Shown one piece after another: positions 10,503-21,322 of a stretch of DNA of 64,000 bases. A program made the position numbers and the translations under genes. The number at the start of each line of letters is the position of its first letter. Position 1 is the first letter of the stretch. This DNA is from Streptosporangiaceae bacterium (lineage in GTDB: Bacteria > Actinomycetota > Actinomycetes > Streptosporangiales > Streptosporangiaceae). Below the pieces are notes generated by a model. That model ran no database searches, had not been told where the DNA came from, and was given only the letters and a program-made list of their open reading frames with translations. The stretch lies in assembly GCA_025964715.1 (NCBI GenBank), contig JAOPYH010000385.1:32039-96038 (forward strand). The letters are read 5' to 3'.

Positions 10503-12613
10503 GCACGGTAGAGACCTGGCGCTCGCTGCTGGCGAGCGAGGATGTGAACGCCGACGAGGTCGTGACCCGGGCACGGGTGCGGGACGTGGAGCTGCCGGGC
10601 GGCGCGGGCACGGTCGCACTGATCACCCTGGACAACGGGTTCGATCACACCAAGCCCAACACCTTCGGGCCGCGCGGCCTGCTGGCGCTCAGCGACGCGC
10701 TGGACGAGGTGGCGGCCCGCGACGACCTCGCCGCCGTGGCGGTCACCGGCAAGCCGTTCATCTTCGCGGTGGGCGCCGACCTCAAGGGCGTTCCGGCCAT
10801 CGCCGACCGCGAGCAGGCCGCGCTGATCGGCCGGCTCGGCCACGCGGTCTTCCGGCGCCTCGGCGAGCTGCCCATACCGTCGTTCGCCTTCGTGAACGGT
10901 GCCGCGATGGGCGGCGGCGTGGAGATCGCGCTGCACTGCGCCTACCGCACCATCTCCTCGGGTGTCCCCGCGCTCGCCCTGCCCGAGTGCTTCCTCGGCC
11001 TGGTGCCCGGATGGGGCGGGACCTTCCTGCTGCCGAACCTCATCGGCGCGGAGAAGGCCCTGAAGGTCATCATCGAGAACCCGCTGGCGCAGAACCGCAT
11101 GCTCAAGGGGCCGCAGGCCTACGAGCTCGGGATCGCGGACGCGATGTTCGAGCCGGCCGACTTCCTGGAGGAGTCGCTGCGCTGGGCCGCCGGGGTCCTC
11201 ACCGGCGAGATCACCGTGCCGCGGCCCGAGGTCGACCGGGGCGAGGTCTGGGACCAGGCCGTGGCGGGCGCCCGGTTCGCCGTCGAGGGGAAGCTGCACG
11301 GGGCCGCCCCGGCGCCGTACCGCGCCCTGGATCTGGTGGCCGCCGCGAAGACGGCGAGCCGCGACGAGGGGTTCGCCGCCGAGCAGGAGGCCCTCGCCGA
11401 CCTGATCATGAGCGACGAGCTCCGCGCCGGCCTCTACTCCTTCGACCTGACCCAGAAGCGCGCCAAGCGGCCCGCCGGTGCTCCGGACAAGGCCCTGTCG
11501 CGCCCGGTCACCAAGGTGGGCGTCGTCGGCGCCGGCCTCATGGCCGGGCAGCTCGCGCTGCTGTTCGCCCGGCGCCTCGAGGTGCCTGTCATCATGACCG
11601 ACCTGGACCAGGAGCGCCTCGACAAGGGCGTGGCCTATGCCCATGGCGAGATCGGCAAGCTGCTCGCCAAGGGACGGGTGTCCGCCGACAAGGCCGGCCG
11701 GCTGAAGTCCCTGATCTCCGGCTCCCTGACCAAGGATGCCTTCGCCGACGCCGACTTCGTGATCGAGGCCGTCTTCGAGGACATGTCGGTCAAGCAGCAG
11801 GTGTTCAGAGAGGTCGAGGCCGTGGTGGGGCCGGGATGCGTCCTGGCCACCAACACCTCGTCACTGTCGGTCACCGAGATGGCCGCACAGCTCGAGCACC
11901 CTGAGCGGGTCGTGGGTTTCCACTTCTTCAACCCCGTGGCGGTCCTGCCGCTGCTGGAGATCGTGCGCGGCGAGCGCACCGGCGACGAGGCCCTCGCGAC
12001 CGCGTTCTCGGTCGGCAAGCAGCTGAAGAAGTCCTGCGTGCTGGTCAAGGACGCGCCCGCGTTCGTGGTGAACCGGCTGCTCACCCGCTTCCTCGGCGAG
12101 ATCCTCACGGCCGTGGACGAGGGCACGCCGCTGGAGGTGGCCGACCGCTCCGTCGCGCCGCTGGGCCTGCCGATGTCGCCGTTCCTGCTGCTGCAGCTCG
12201 TCGGCCCGGCGGTCGCGCTGCACGTGGCCGAGACCCTGCAGGAGGCCTTCCCGGACCGCTACCAGGTCTCCGACCGGCTCCGGAAGTTCGTCGCCTCGGG
12301 GCGGCCGGGCGTCTACGCCCCGGACTTCTCCATCGACCCGGAGGCCGCGGAGCTGTTCTCCGGCGGAGACCGGCCGGCCACCGAGGACGAGGTTCGGCAG
12401 CGGGCCGTCGAGGCGGTGGCCCAGGAGGTCAGGCTGATGCTCGACGAGGGCGTGGTCTCGGCCCCCGAGGACATCGACCTGTGCATGATCCTGGGTGCCG
12501 GCTGGCCGTTCCACCTCGGTGGCATCACGCCGTATCTCGACCGCGCCGGTGTGTCGGAGAAGGCAGGCGGCGGCCGGTTCCTGCGGCACGGCGTCGCGGA
12601 TGTGCCTCGCTGA
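10499..12613 (+). CDS. fadB: fatty-acid oxidation complex alpha subunit (enoyl-CoA hydratase / 3-hydroxyacyl-CoA dehydrogenase)
   Basis: Crotonase core VNGAAMGGGVEIAL plus HAD NAD motif VGVVGAGLMAGQLALLFA and GFHFFNPV; GTG overlaps fadA stop by 4 nt. Confidence 0.95.
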   Translation: MSTVETWRSLLASEDVNADEVVTRARVRDVELPGGAGTVALITLDNGFDHTKPNTFGPRGLLALSDALDEVAARDDLAAVAVTGKPFIFAVGADLKGVPAIADREQAALIGRLGHAVFRRLGELPIPSFAFVNGAAMGGGVEIALHCAYRTISSGVPALALPECFLGLVPGWGGTFLLPNLIGAEKALKVIIENPLAQNRMLKGPQAYELGIADAMFEPADFLEESLRWAAGVLTGEITVPRPEVDRGEVWDQAVAGARFAVEGKLHGAAPAPYRALDLVAAAKTASRDEGFAAEQEALADLIMSDELRAGLYSFDLTQKRAKRPAGAPDKALSRPVTKVGVVGAGLMAGQLALLFARRLEVPVIMTDLDQERLDKGVAYAHGEIGKLLAKGRVSADKAGRLKSLISGSLTKDAFADADFVIEAVFEDMSVKQQVFREVEAVVGPGCVLATNTSSLSVTEMAAQLEHPERVVGFHFFNPVAVLPLLEIVRGERTGDEALATAFSVGKQLKKSCVLVKDAPAFVVNRLLTRFLGEILTAVDEGTPLEVADRSVAPLGLPMSPFLLLQLVGPAVALHVAETLQEAFPDRYQVSDRLRKFVASGRPGVYAPDFSIDPEAAELFSGGDRPATEDEVRQRAVEAVAQEVRLMLDEGVVSAPEDIDLCMILGAGWPFHLGGITPYLDRAGVSEKAGGGRFLRHGVADVPR

Positions 12614-12635
12614 CACCGAGGCCACTGCAGGTAGG

Positions 12636-12663
12636 AGGGGTCGTCCCCGCGGGGACGACCCTT
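12636..12663 (+). terminator. Rho-independent-like terminator after fadB
   Basis: GGGTCGTCCCC-GC-GGGGACGACCC perfect 11-bp arms followed by TT. Confidence 0.8.
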
Positions 12664-12744
12664 CCGCCGATTCGAGCGCTAGTGGAATGATTACTGTTCA
12701 CCCTCGGCTACCGTACGTTGCACAGCCGTTTCTGGAGGCGCCAC

Positions 12745-14208
12745 ATGAGCCTGTTCCGTACGATGCCGGTCGAACGGTCCATACGGGAGACCGAGGAATC
12801 AAAGCACCGGCTCCGTAAGGACCTGTCCGCTCTGGACCTGACGGTCTTCGGGGTCGGCGTCATCATCGGCACCGGCATCTTCGTCCTCACCGGCCAGGTC
12901 GCCCGGGAGAAGGCCGGCCCGGCCGTGGCCATCTCCTTCGCCGTCGCCGCGGTCGTATGCGGGCTCGCCGCCCTGTGCTATGCCGAGTTCGCCTCCACGG
13001 TCCCGGTCGCGGGTTCGGCCTACACCTTCTCCTACGCCACGATCGGCGAGTTCCCGGCCTGGATCATCGGCTGGGACCTGATCCTGGAGCTGGCGCTCGG
13101 CGCGGCCGTGGTGGCGGTCGGCTGGTCCGGCTACGCCAAGTCGCTCCTGAACGGCTTGGGGCTCCATCTACCGGAGTCCATAGCCGGAGAGGGGGCGACG
13201 TTCAACATCCCGGCGGTGCTGGTGGTGGCGGCCGTGACCGCACTGCTGGTCGTCGGGATCAAGATCTCCTCCAGGCTCAACGCGATCATCGTGACCATCA
13301 AGATCGCGGTGGTCCTCATGGTCATCGTGGCCGGCTCCTTCTTCATCAAGGCCTCGAACTACACCCCGTTCGTCCCGAAGGCCCACCCCACGCCGTCCGT
13401 CGAGGGCGTGAAGGCGCCGCTGCTGCAGGTCCTGTTCGGCTTCACCCCGGTGAGCTTCGGCTGGTTCGGCATCTTCGCCGCGGTGGCCGTCGTGTTCTTC
13501 GCCTTCATCGGCTTCGACGTCGTCGCCACCGCCGCCGAGGAGGCCCGCAGGCCCCAGCGCGACCTGCCGATCGCCATCATCGGCTCGCTGGTGATCTGCA
13601 CGACCCTCTATATCCTGGTCTCGCTGGTGCTCGTCGGCATGGTCAACTACAGCAGGCTGAGCGCCGACGCCCCGTTGGCGGACGCCTTCAAGGCCGTGGG
13701 CCACCCGGGGTTCGCCACGATCGTGAGCATCGGCGCGCTGGCCGGGCTCACCACCGTGGTCCTCATCCTGCTGCTCGGCCAGAGCCGGGTCTTCTTCGCC
13801 ATGAGCCGTGACGGGCTGCTGCCGGCCTGGCTGGCGGCGGTGCACCCCCGCTTCGGCACGCCCTACCGCTCCACGATCATCATGGGCGCCGTCGTGGCGG
13901 TCATGGCCGGGCTGATCCCGCTGTCCGCGCTGGCCGAGCTGGTCAACATCGGCACACTGTTCGCCTTCGTCCTCGTGTCCGTGGGGGTGGTGGTCCTGCG
14001 CCGGACCCGGCCGGATCTGCCGCGCTCCTTCCGCACCCCGCTCGTTCCGCTGGTCCCGGCACTGTCGGTGCTCGGCTGCCTGTTCGTGATGTTGAACCTG
14101 CCGGTCGAGACCTGGCTGCGGTTCGCCGCCTGGATGGTGGTCGGCTCGGTGATCTACTTCGTGTACGGCCGCCGGCACAGCAGGCTCGAGACCGTCAAGC
14201 ACATCTGA
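12745..14208 (+). CDS. APC-family amino acid permease
   Basis: LDLTVFGVGVIIGTGIFVLTG and FFAFIGFDVVATAAEEARRPQRDLPIAI typical of APC permeases. Confidence 0.93.
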   Translation: MSLFRTMPVERSIRETEESKHRLRKDLSALDLTVFGVGVIIGTGIFVLTGQVAREKAGPAVAISFAVAAVVCGLAALCYAEFASTVPVAGSAYTFSYATIGEFPAWIIGWDLILELALGAAVVAVGWSGYAKSLLNGLGLHLPESIAGEGATFNIPAVLVVAAVTALLVVGIKISSRLNAIIVTIKIAVVLMVIVAGSFFIKASNYTPFVPKAHPTPSVEGVKAPLLQVLFGFTPVSFGWFGIFAAVAVVFFAFIGFDVVATAAEEARRPQRDLPIAIIGSLVICTTLYILVSLVLVGMVNYSRLSADAPLADAFKAVGHPGFATIVSIGALAGLTTVVLILLLGQSRVFFAMSRDGLLPAWLAAVHPRFGTPYRSTIIMGAVVAVMAGLIPLSALAELVNIGTLFAFVLVSVGVVVLRRTRPDLPRSFRTPLVPLVPALSVLGCLFVMLNLPVETWLRFAAWMVVGSVIYFVYGRRHSRLETVKHI

Positions 14209-14273
14209 TCAAGGCCGCGACCGTGGGCTTGCGCACATAGGCGTAGTAGGTGTTCGGCCCTACAGTGGGCACA

Positions 14274-15650
14274 ATGCGAGGTGTGGCGGACCAAACTCCT
14301 TTGCGCGTGGCGGTCATCGGCGCCGGGCCGGCCGGTCTCTATGCGGCCGAGGCCCTGGTCAAACAGACCGGCGAACAGGTGCGGGTCGACGTCTTCGACC
14401 GGCTGCCGACACCATACGGGCTGGTGCGGTACGGCGTCGCACCCGACCACAAAGCCCTCAAGTCCATCGCGCGCTACCTGCAGCGGGTGCTCGAGCACCC
14501 CGCCGTGCGGTTCTTCGGCTGCGTCGAGCTGGGTCGCGACATCACGCGCTCGGAGCTGCTGTCCTGCTACGACGCGGTGATCTATTCCACCGGCGCGATG
14601 GTCGACCGGCACCTGGGCATCCCCGGTGAGGATCTGCCCGGCAGCATCGCCGCCACGGACTTCGTGAACTGGTATTGCGGGCACCCCGACGCCGCCGGCC
14701 ACCACTTCGATCTGAGCGCCGAGGAGGTCGCGATCATCGGCGTCGGCAACGTCGCCGTCGACGTGGCCCGCATCCTGGCCAAGACGGCCGAGGAACTGCG
14801 TGAGACCGACGTGCCGCAGGACGCCCTCGAGGCGCTGTCCACCAGCGGCGTACGCAGGATCCACATGATCGGCCGTCGTGGCCCGGCCCAGGCGAAGTTC
14901 ACCACCAAGGAGGCGCGGGAGCTCGGGGAGCTGCCGCACGCCGCCATCCACGTACGTCCCGAGGATCTGGACCTCGACGCGGCCGACCCGACGGGAGCGA
15001 GCTCGAGGCTGGCCGAATCCGACCGGATCGTGCGGGGCAACATCAAGGCCATGCGCCCCTGGGCGGAGCCGCCCTCGGGTGACCGGCCACGCCGCATCGA
15101 CCTGCGATTCTGGCGCGCGCCCGTCGAGATCCTCGGGTCGGACCGCGTGGAGGCGCTGCGGCTGGAACGGACCCGTCTGAACGAGGAGGGCCGGGTCACC
15201 GGGACCGGGGTCTACGAGACCCTGCCGGTCGGCATGGTGCTCCGCTCGGTGGGATACCAGAGCCTGCCCCTGACGGGGATCCCGTTCGACGAGCGCTCCC
15301 ATGTCGTGCCGAACGCGGCCGGCCGCATCCTCGGCGCGGACGGGCGGGTGGTGCCACGGGAGTACGTCGCCGGCTGGATCAAGCGCGGCCCTACCGGGGT
15401 CGTCGGCACCAACAAGTCCGACGCGGTCGAGACCGTGCGGGCGCTGCTCGCCGACCTCGGCGCGCTGGAGCATCCCCGGCCCGGACAGCAGATCGAGTCG
15501 CTGCTCGAGGCTCGCGGCGTGCCGGTGGTGACCTACGCCGACTGGCTCAACCTCGACGCCGCCGAGATCGGGCTGGCGCGGTCACTGGAGCGTGGCGAAC
15601 GGGTGAAGCTGGGCCGGTGGGGGGCCATGCGCGCCGCCTGCCACCCCTAG
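14274..15650 (+). CDS. fprA: ferredoxin/adrenodoxin-NADP+ reductase (FprA type)
   Basis: VAVIGAGPAGLYAAEAL, LPTPYGLVRYGVAPDHKALKSI, IIGVGNVAVDVARIL, GWIKRGPTGVVGTNKSDA. Confidence 0.93.
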   Translation: MRGVADQTPLRVAVIGAGPAGLYAAEALVKQTGEQVRVDVFDRLPTPYGLVRYGVAPDHKALKSIARYLQRVLEHPAVRFFGCVELGRDITRSELLSCYDAVIYSTGAMVDRHLGIPGEDLPGSIAATDFVNWYCGHPDAAGHHFDLSAEEVAIIGVGNVAVDVARILAKTAEELRETDVPQDALEALSTSGVRRIHMIGRRGPAQAKFTTKEARELGELPHAAIHVRPEDLDLDAADPTGASSRLAESDRIVRGNIKAMRPWAEPPSGDRPRRIDLRFWRAPVEILGSDRVEALRLERTRLNEEGRVTGTGVYETLPVGMVLRSVGYQSLPLTGIPFDERSHVVPNAAGRILGADGRVVPREYVAGWIKRGPTGVVGTNKSDAVETVRALLADLGALEHPRPGQQIESLLEARGVPVVTYADWLNLDAAEIGLARSLERGERVKLGRWGAMRAACHP

Positions 15651-15890
15651 CCGCCCCTTGCCGTCCGCCCTCTGAGACTCCACAGATGCCACCTTCCTGG
15701 CATTACGGAACTGACCACCCTTTAACTGGACAACCCCGGTAAAAATTTTCGGCCGATATAGCGGTGGCCGTCCACCTGTGGCGCTCGATTCGTACGAAGC
15801 TCCGGGCGAATGCCGCCAAAGGCACGGCTGAGCGGAATGTGCGCCGGGGAAATGGTGACGTGCCCACGAGTCGGGCGCTACGGTGCGTTA

Positions 15891-16256
15891 GTGCCCGACG
15901 GTCTCGAGCTGTACGGATTCCCCGCGCCCGGACAAGTGCCCCAGTTGAGGTGGCTGGGCCCGGACTATGTCGCCGTGCTGCTCCGGGATCTGTCCCGCGG
16001 CCTGCGCCGTCAGGACGCCGGGACCGTCGTGATGGGGGTGCACTGCGAGGGCACGCCGATGTTCAAGGTCTCCACCGATGGGATCGGCATGATCCGCGCG
16101 CACGACGCGGGATTCACGCTGCAGGTCTTCATCAAGGACGGCACCGGACGCCCTTGGCGGCTCCGCGGCCGATGGACCTACGTCGGACGCGACCTCGGCA
16201 CGGCCGGCGCCTCCGTCACCCACTACTGGGAGCTGTTCTCCGCCGACGGAGTCTGA
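15891..16256 (+). CDS. hypothetical protein
   Basis: [37 protein letters not shown]...; GTG start chosen at a coding-like boundary; no family recognised. Confidence 0.55.
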   Translation: MPDGLELYGFPAPGQVPQLRWLGPDYVAVLLRDLSRGLRRQDAGTVVMGVHCEGTPMFKVSTDGIGMIRAHDAGFTLQVFIKDGTGRPWRLRGRWTYVGRDLGTAGASVTHYWELFSADGV

Positions 16257-18175
16257 GGTCGGCCGGCCGTCGTGTGCGCCGGCTCCTCGACGTGGGTCAC
16301 GTGGGCCACGGCCTCGGTGATGTCGCGCGCGAGGGCCTGCGGCGTGAGCCCGATGTCGCTGAGGATCTGGCCGCGCTTGGCGTGGTCGAGGAACTCCTGC
16401 GGGATGCCGAACGTCCGTACCGGGGTGTCGACCCCGGCGTCGCGCAGCAGGCGCGCGACGGCGTCGCCGACCGCTCCGACCCGGCCGTTGTCCTCGATGA
16501 CGGCCATGAGGCTGTGCTCCCGCGCGGCCTCGATGAGCGCCGGGTCGAGCGGCTTCACCCAGCGCGGGTCCACCACGGTGACCCCGATGCCGTGCGCGGA
16601 GAGCCGATCACCCACCTCGACCCCGGGGCCGGCCATCGAGCCGACCGCCACGATCAGGACGCTGGCGCCGTTGGAGCCGGTATGCCGGGCCAGCACGTCC
16701 GTGCCGCCGAGGGCGTCGACGGCCTCGATGTCCTCGGCGACCGGCCCCTTGGGAAACCGGAGCGCGGTCGGGCCGTCGGACACCGCGACACACTCACGCA
16801 GCAGCTCGCGCAGCCGGGAGCCGTCACGGGGGACGGCGACCCGCATCCCTGGCACCAGCTGCAGGATCGACAGGTCCCACATGCCGTTGTGGCTCGCGCC
16901 GTCGTCCCCGGTCACGCCGGCCCGGTCCAGCACGAAGGTCACGGGCTGCCTGTGCAGCGCGACGTCCATGAGCATCTGGTCGAAGGCCCGGTTGAGGAAC
17001 GTGGCGTAGAGCGCCACGACCGGGTGCATGCCGCCGATGGCCAGACCCGCGGCGGACGTCACGGCGTGCTGCTCGGCGATGCCCACGTCGTAGGTCCGCT
17101 CCGGATAGGCCTCGCCGAACGGCGCCAGCCCCACCGGGTGGAGCATGGCGGCGGTGATGGCCACGATGTCCGGCCGGTCGGCCCCGATCTCGACCATCTC
17201 CTGGCCGAACACATTGGTCCAGCCCGGGCCGCCCTTGGGCAGCTGCTTGCCCGTGGCGGGGTCGAAGGCGCCCCCGCCATGCATGCGGTCCTCTTCGTCG
17301 TTCTCGGCGGGCGCGTAGCCGAAGCCCTTGCGGGTGATGCAGTGCACGATCACCGGGCCGCCGAACCGGCGGGCCTTGCGGAGCGCGTGCTCGACCGCGT
17401 CCTCGTCGTGACCGTCGATCGGCCCCACGTACTTCAGGCCGAGGTCCTCGAACATCGCCTGGGGCTGCAGGACGTCCTTGAGCCCCTTCTTTATGCCGTG
17501 CAGCGCCTCGTAGGCCAGGTGACCCACGACCGGCGCCTTGGGCACGGTCTTCTTGATCAGGTCGAGCACGTGCTCGTACCCCTGCGTCACCCGCAGGTCG
17601 GCGAGGTGGCTGGCCAGGCCGCCGATGGTCGGGGAGTACGACCGCCCGTTGTCGTTGACGATGATGATGACCGGCCGGTCCCGGCCTTCGGCGATGTTGT
17701 TCAGCGCCTCCCAGCACATCCCGCCGGTCAGCGCACCGTCGCCGACCACGGCGACGACCGTGCGGTCACGCTCGCCGCGCAGCTCATAGGCCTTGGCGAG
17801 CCCATCCGCGTAGGACAGCGCGGTGGAGGCGTGCGAGTTCTCGATGATGTCGTGCTCGGACTCGGCCCGGCTGGGGTAGCCGGAGAGTCCGCCGCGCTGA
17901 CGCAGTCGCCCGAACCCCTCCTGGCGGCCGGTGAGCAGCTTGTGGACGTACGCCTGGTGTCCGGTGTCGAAGAGGATCTTGTCGCGGGGGGAGTCGAACA
18001 CGCGGTGGAGCGCGATGGTCAGCTCCACCGCCCCGAGGTTCGGGCCGAGGTGCCCTCCCGACTTGGACACCGCGTCGACGAGGAAGTCACGGATCTCACC
18101 CGCGAGCTGGGGCAACTGTGCGGGGTCCAGTCGCTTGAGGTCCTCGGGACCTCGAATGGACGTCAACAGGCTCAC
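16223..18175 (-). CDS. dxs: 1-deoxy-D-xylulose-5-phosphate synthase
   Basis: [51 protein letters not shown] (ThDP motif), [13 protein letters not shown]. Confidence 0.98.
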   Translation of the reverse strand: MSLLTSIRGPEDLKRLDPAQLPQLAGEIRDFLVDAVSKSGGHLGPNLGAVELTIALHRVFDSPRDKILFDTGHQAYVHKLLTGRQEGFGRLRQRGGLSGYPSRAESEHDIIENSHASTALSYADGLAKAYELRGERDRTVVAVVGDGALTGGMCWEALNNIAEGRDRPVIIIVNDNGRSYSPTIGGLASHLADLRVTQGYEHVLDLIKKTVPKAPVVGHLAYEALHGIKKGLKDVLQPQAMFEDLGLKYVGPIDGHDEDAVEHALRKARRFGGPVIVHCITRKGFGYAPAENDEEDRMHGGGAFDPATGKQLPKGGPGWTNVFGQEMVEIGADRPDIVAITAAMLHPVGLAPFGEAYPERTYDVGIAEQHAVTSAAGLAIGGMHPVVALYATFLNRAFDQMLMDVALHRQPVTFVLDRAGVTGDDGASHNGMWDLSILQLVPGMRVAVPRDGSRLRELLRECVAVSDGPTALRFPKGPVAEDIEAVDALGGTDVLARHTGSNGASVLIVAVGSMAGPGVEVGDRLSAHGIGVTVVDPRWVKPLDPALIEAAREHSLMAVIEDNGRVGAVGDAVARLLRDAGVDTPVRTFGIPQEFLDHAKRGQILSDIGLTPQALARDITEAVAHVTHVEEPAHTTAGRPQTPSAENSSQ

Positions 18176-18325
18176 ATGCGCTCCTCGGATCAGAGACGAC
18201 CTCGGCTCTGACTATTGGACGCACCGAGTTTAGTGGTGGTTGACGGCTCGGCTGCGCCGGGAGCCGGATCTGTAAGGATCTTCGCACGGATCCGAGCATG
18301 CCGCCGATGGAGGTAGGACAGAGCT

Positions 18326-18910
18326 ATGGCCGAAGAGGAGATCGTGCTGCTCGACCAGGCGGGTGCGGCGATCGGGACCGCGCCCAAGGCCGCGAGCCAC
18401 CATCGCGACACCCCGTACCACCTCGCCTTCTCGTGTTACCTCGTGGACGAGGCCGGACGCGTGCTCATCACCCAGCGGGCCCACCACAAGGCGACCTGGC
18501 CGTCGGTGTGGACCAACAGCTGCTGCGGCCACCCCGCGCCGGGCGAGGGCCTGCGGGAGGCGGTGCTCCGCCGGCTGCGGGACGAGCTCGGGGTCTTCGC
18601 GGAGAACCTCACACCGCTGCTGCCGGAGTTCTCCTACCGTGCCGAGATGGACAACGGCGTGGTAGAGCATGAGCGCTGTCCGGTCGTACGGGCCCTCTAC
18701 CGGGCTCCCGTGAGCGGCCCGGTCCGGCCGAACCCCGAGGAGGTCGCGGCGGCCGGGTGGCGGACCTGGGACGAGTGCCTGGAACTGGCCGGGCGGCCGG
18801 AGTCCTCCCCGTGGTACCGGCTGCAGATCGCCCGGCTCGCGCCCCTCGGGCCGCCGGCGCGCTGGCCCGCGGCCTCCGAGGCGCTGCTGCCGCCGGCCCT
18901 CGGGTGGTAG
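18326..18910 (+). CDS. idi: isopentenyl-diphosphate delta-isomerase (type 1)
   Basis: TQRAHHKATWPSVWTNSCCGHPAPGE and Nudix-like RRLRDELG; divergent from dxs. Confidence 0.96.
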   Translation: MAEEEIVLLDQAGAAIGTAPKAASHHRDTPYHLAFSCYLVDEAGRVLITQRAHHKATWPSVWTNSCCGHPAPGEGLREAVLRRLRDELGVFAENLTPLLPEFSYRAEMDNGVVEHERCPVVRALYRAPVSGPVRPNPEEVAAAGWRTWDECLELAGRPESSPWYRLQIARLAPLGPPARWPAASEALLPPALGW

Positions 18911-19065
18911 CGCTTTACATGATCACGGGAGGGTAACAAGGGTTGATTTGGGCGCTCCTTAAGCACACCCTTGTCCCCACGTGCTCGCACCCGCACCATC
19001 GGCACCAGCCGTACCCATCCGTTCGGTGGAGCCGCCCAGGGTCATAGCGAGACTTCCGAAGGGAC

Positions 19066-20364
19066 ATGGCGATGCGACGACGGTGGACCGCGGTCGCCGC
19101 GGTAGCGCTGAGCGGCGTTCTGGTCGCGAGCGGCTGCGGCGGGGGCGACAAGGGCGGCGGCAGCGGCGGCAAGACCAAGGTCGAGGTCTTCTCCTGGTGG
19201 ACCGGTCCAGGTGAGGCGGACGGCCTCGCGGCGATGAAGGACGACTTCGAGAAGAAGAACACCACCATCCGGTTCGACAACGCGGCCATCGCCGGTGGCT
19301 CGGGCACGCAGGCCAAGGCAGTGCTGGCCAGCCGTCTTCAGAACCGGCAGCCGCCGGACTCCTTCCAGGGTCACGCCGGCGCGGAGCTGCTCGACTACAT
19401 CAAGGCCGCCCAGATCGAGCCGCTGGACTCCTTCTATGACCAGAACGGGCTCCGTCAGGTCTATCCGCAGCAGCTCCTGGACCAGATCAGCTACCAGGGC
19501 CACATCTACTCGGTCCCGGTGAACATCCACCGGTCCAACGTCCTGTGGTACAACCCCTCGGTGCTGAAGCAGGCGGGTGTGGCGGCGGCGCCGAAGACGA
19601 TCGCCGAGTTCATCACCGCGCTCAAGGCCGTCAAGGACAAGACCAAGCAGGTCCCGCTGTCCCTCGGCGCCCAGTGGACCGCCGACCACCTGCTCGAGAA
19701 TGTGCTGCTGGGCGACCTCGGCACCGACGGCTACAACGCGCTGTGGAAGCCGGGTGCCGCCTGGAGCAGCCCCCAGGTCACCAAGGCGCTGCAGGACTTC
19801 GCCGAGATCATGAAGTACACCACCTTCGAGGCGGCCTCCACGGACTGGCAGGGCGCCGCCAAGGCGGTCGTCGACGGCAAGGCCGCCTTCAACATCATGG
19901 GCGACTGGGCCTACGGCTACTTCATCGGCTCCGCGCCGAACGGCCTGGGCAAGAAGGCCGACGTGGACTTCAAGTGGGCCGCGGCGCCGGGCACCGACGG
20001 CACCTACCTCTGGCTCTCCGACAGCTTCACGCTGCCGCGCAACGCGCCGCACAAGGCCGCGGCCACCGCGTGGCTCAAGGAGGCCGCGAGCAAGGAGGGC
20101 CAGGACCTCTTCAACCCCAAGAAGGGCTCCATACCCGCCCGCAAGGACGGCGACAAGTCCCTCTACACCGGCTATCTGTCCTGGGCGTTCCAGCAGTGGC
20201 AGTCGCCCTCGACCAAGCTGGCCGGATCGTTCTGGCACGGTGTGACGGCCAACAACAAGTGGCACACCGACGTCGACACCGCGGTGGGCCTGTTCCTGCA
20301 GAGCAAGAACGTCCCCGGGCTCCAGTCCGCCCTGGTCACGGCCGCGAAGAACGACGCTCAATGA
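19066..20364 (+). CDS. sugar ABC transporter substrate-binding lipoprotein
   Basis: Lipobox LVASGCGGG; EVFSWWTGPGEADGL, SVPVNIHRSNVLWYN typical of CUT1 SBP. Confidence 0.92.
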   Translation: MAMRRRWTAVAAVALSGVLVASGCGGGDKGGGSGGKTKVEVFSWWTGPGEADGLAAMKDDFEKKNTTIRFDNAAIAGGSGTQAKAVLASRLQNRQPPDSFQGHAGAELLDYIKAAQIEPLDSFYDQNGLRQVYPQQLLDQISYQGHIYSVPVNIHRSNVLWYNPSVLKQAGVAAAPKTIAEFITALKAVKDKTKQVPLSLGAQWTADHLLENVLLGDLGTDGYNALWKPGAAWSSPQVTKALQDFAEIMKYTTFEAASTDWQGAAKAVVDGKAAFNIMGDWAYGYFIGSAPNGLGKKADVDFKWAAAPGTDGTYLWLSDSFTLPRNAPHKAAATAWLKEAASKEGQDLFNPKKGSIPARKDGDKSLYTGYLSWAFQQWQSPSTKLAGSFWHGVTANNKWHTDVDTAVGLFLQSKNVPGLQSALVTAAKNDAQ

Positions 20365-20407
20365 CCGACGTCTCCGCGAACGACTGCGACATCACGGCCG
20401 AAGGAGC

Positions 20408-21322
20408 GTGATCTTGCAGTTGTTCGCGCCGGGGCGGGCAGCCCGGATGCCGAGGTGGCTCCCCGGGCTGCTGCTCGTGACGCCGTCGATCATCGCGATC
20501 GCGGTATTCGTGTACGGCCTCATCTTCTGGAACATCAGGGTCGCGCTGAGCGGCCGGCACGACGAGCTCTCCCCCTACCGGTTCGACAAGGGCAAGAACT
20601 TCGTCGACCTGTGGAGCGATCCCAGCTGGCCGGGCGCGGTCCGGCACGCGCTGATCTTCACCGCCGTGTTCGTCGGCGGCGCGCTCCTGCTCGGCTGGTT
20701 CCTCGCCTTCCTCATGGACAAGGGCATCCGGTGGGAGGGCGGCTTCCGGGCCGTCTACCTGTTCCCGATGGCTGTCTCCTTCATCGCCAGCGGCGTCGTC
20801 TGGCGCTGGCTGATGAACCCGGCCCCGGCCGAGCGCGCCGTCGGGCTGAACCAGCTCTTCGGCAAGCTCGGCCTCGGCTTCATGGCCAACGACTGGTGGC
20901 AGAACCAGCAATGGGGCATGGCCGCGATGGCCATGCCGGCGATCTGGCAGATGTCGGGATATGTCATGGCCCTGTACCTCGCCGGGTTCCGGGGTGTGCC
21001 CGAGGACCTCCGGGAGGCCGCCCGGGTCGACGGCTGCTCGGAGTGGCAGGTCTACCGCCACATCGTCTTCCCACAGCTCCGGCCGGTGACGCTGTCCGCG
21101 CTGATCATCCTCGGCCACATCTCACTCAAGGTGTTCGACCTGATCATGGCGATCGCGGGGAAACAGATCATCACCTACGTTCCGGCGATCGCCACGTACG
21201 TGGAGGTGTTCGACCGCCATGACCCGGCCAACGGCGCGACCATCGCGACCTATCTGCTGCTCGCCGTGGCGGTGCTGGTGATCCCCTATCTCGTCTGGTC
21301 GGTACGGGAGGACCGCCGATGA
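20408..21322 (+). CDS. sugar ABC transporter permease (MalF type)
   Basis: Hydrophobic; EAARVDGCSEWQVYRHIVFPQLRPV EAA motif. Confidence 0.92.
   Translation: MILQLFAPGRAARMPRWLPGLLLVTPSIIAIAVFVYGLIFWNIRVALSGRHDELSPYRFDKGKNFVDLWSDPSWPGAVRHALIFTAVFVGGALLLGWFLAFLMDKGIRWEGGFRAVYLFPMAVSFIASGVVWRWLMNPAPAERAVGLNQLFGKLGLGFMANDWWQNQQWGMAAMAMPAIWQMSGYVMALYLAGFRGVPEDLREAARVDGCSEWQVYRHIVFPQLRPVTLSALIILGHISLKVFDLIMAIAGKQIITYVPAIATYVEVFDRHDPANGATIATYLLLAVAVLVIPYLVWSVREDRR

Noticed and set aside
15764-18211. 815-aa plus-strand ORF
   Set aside because: Mostly antisense to dxs; composition (H/R/V/D repeats) is that of a GC-rich artefact
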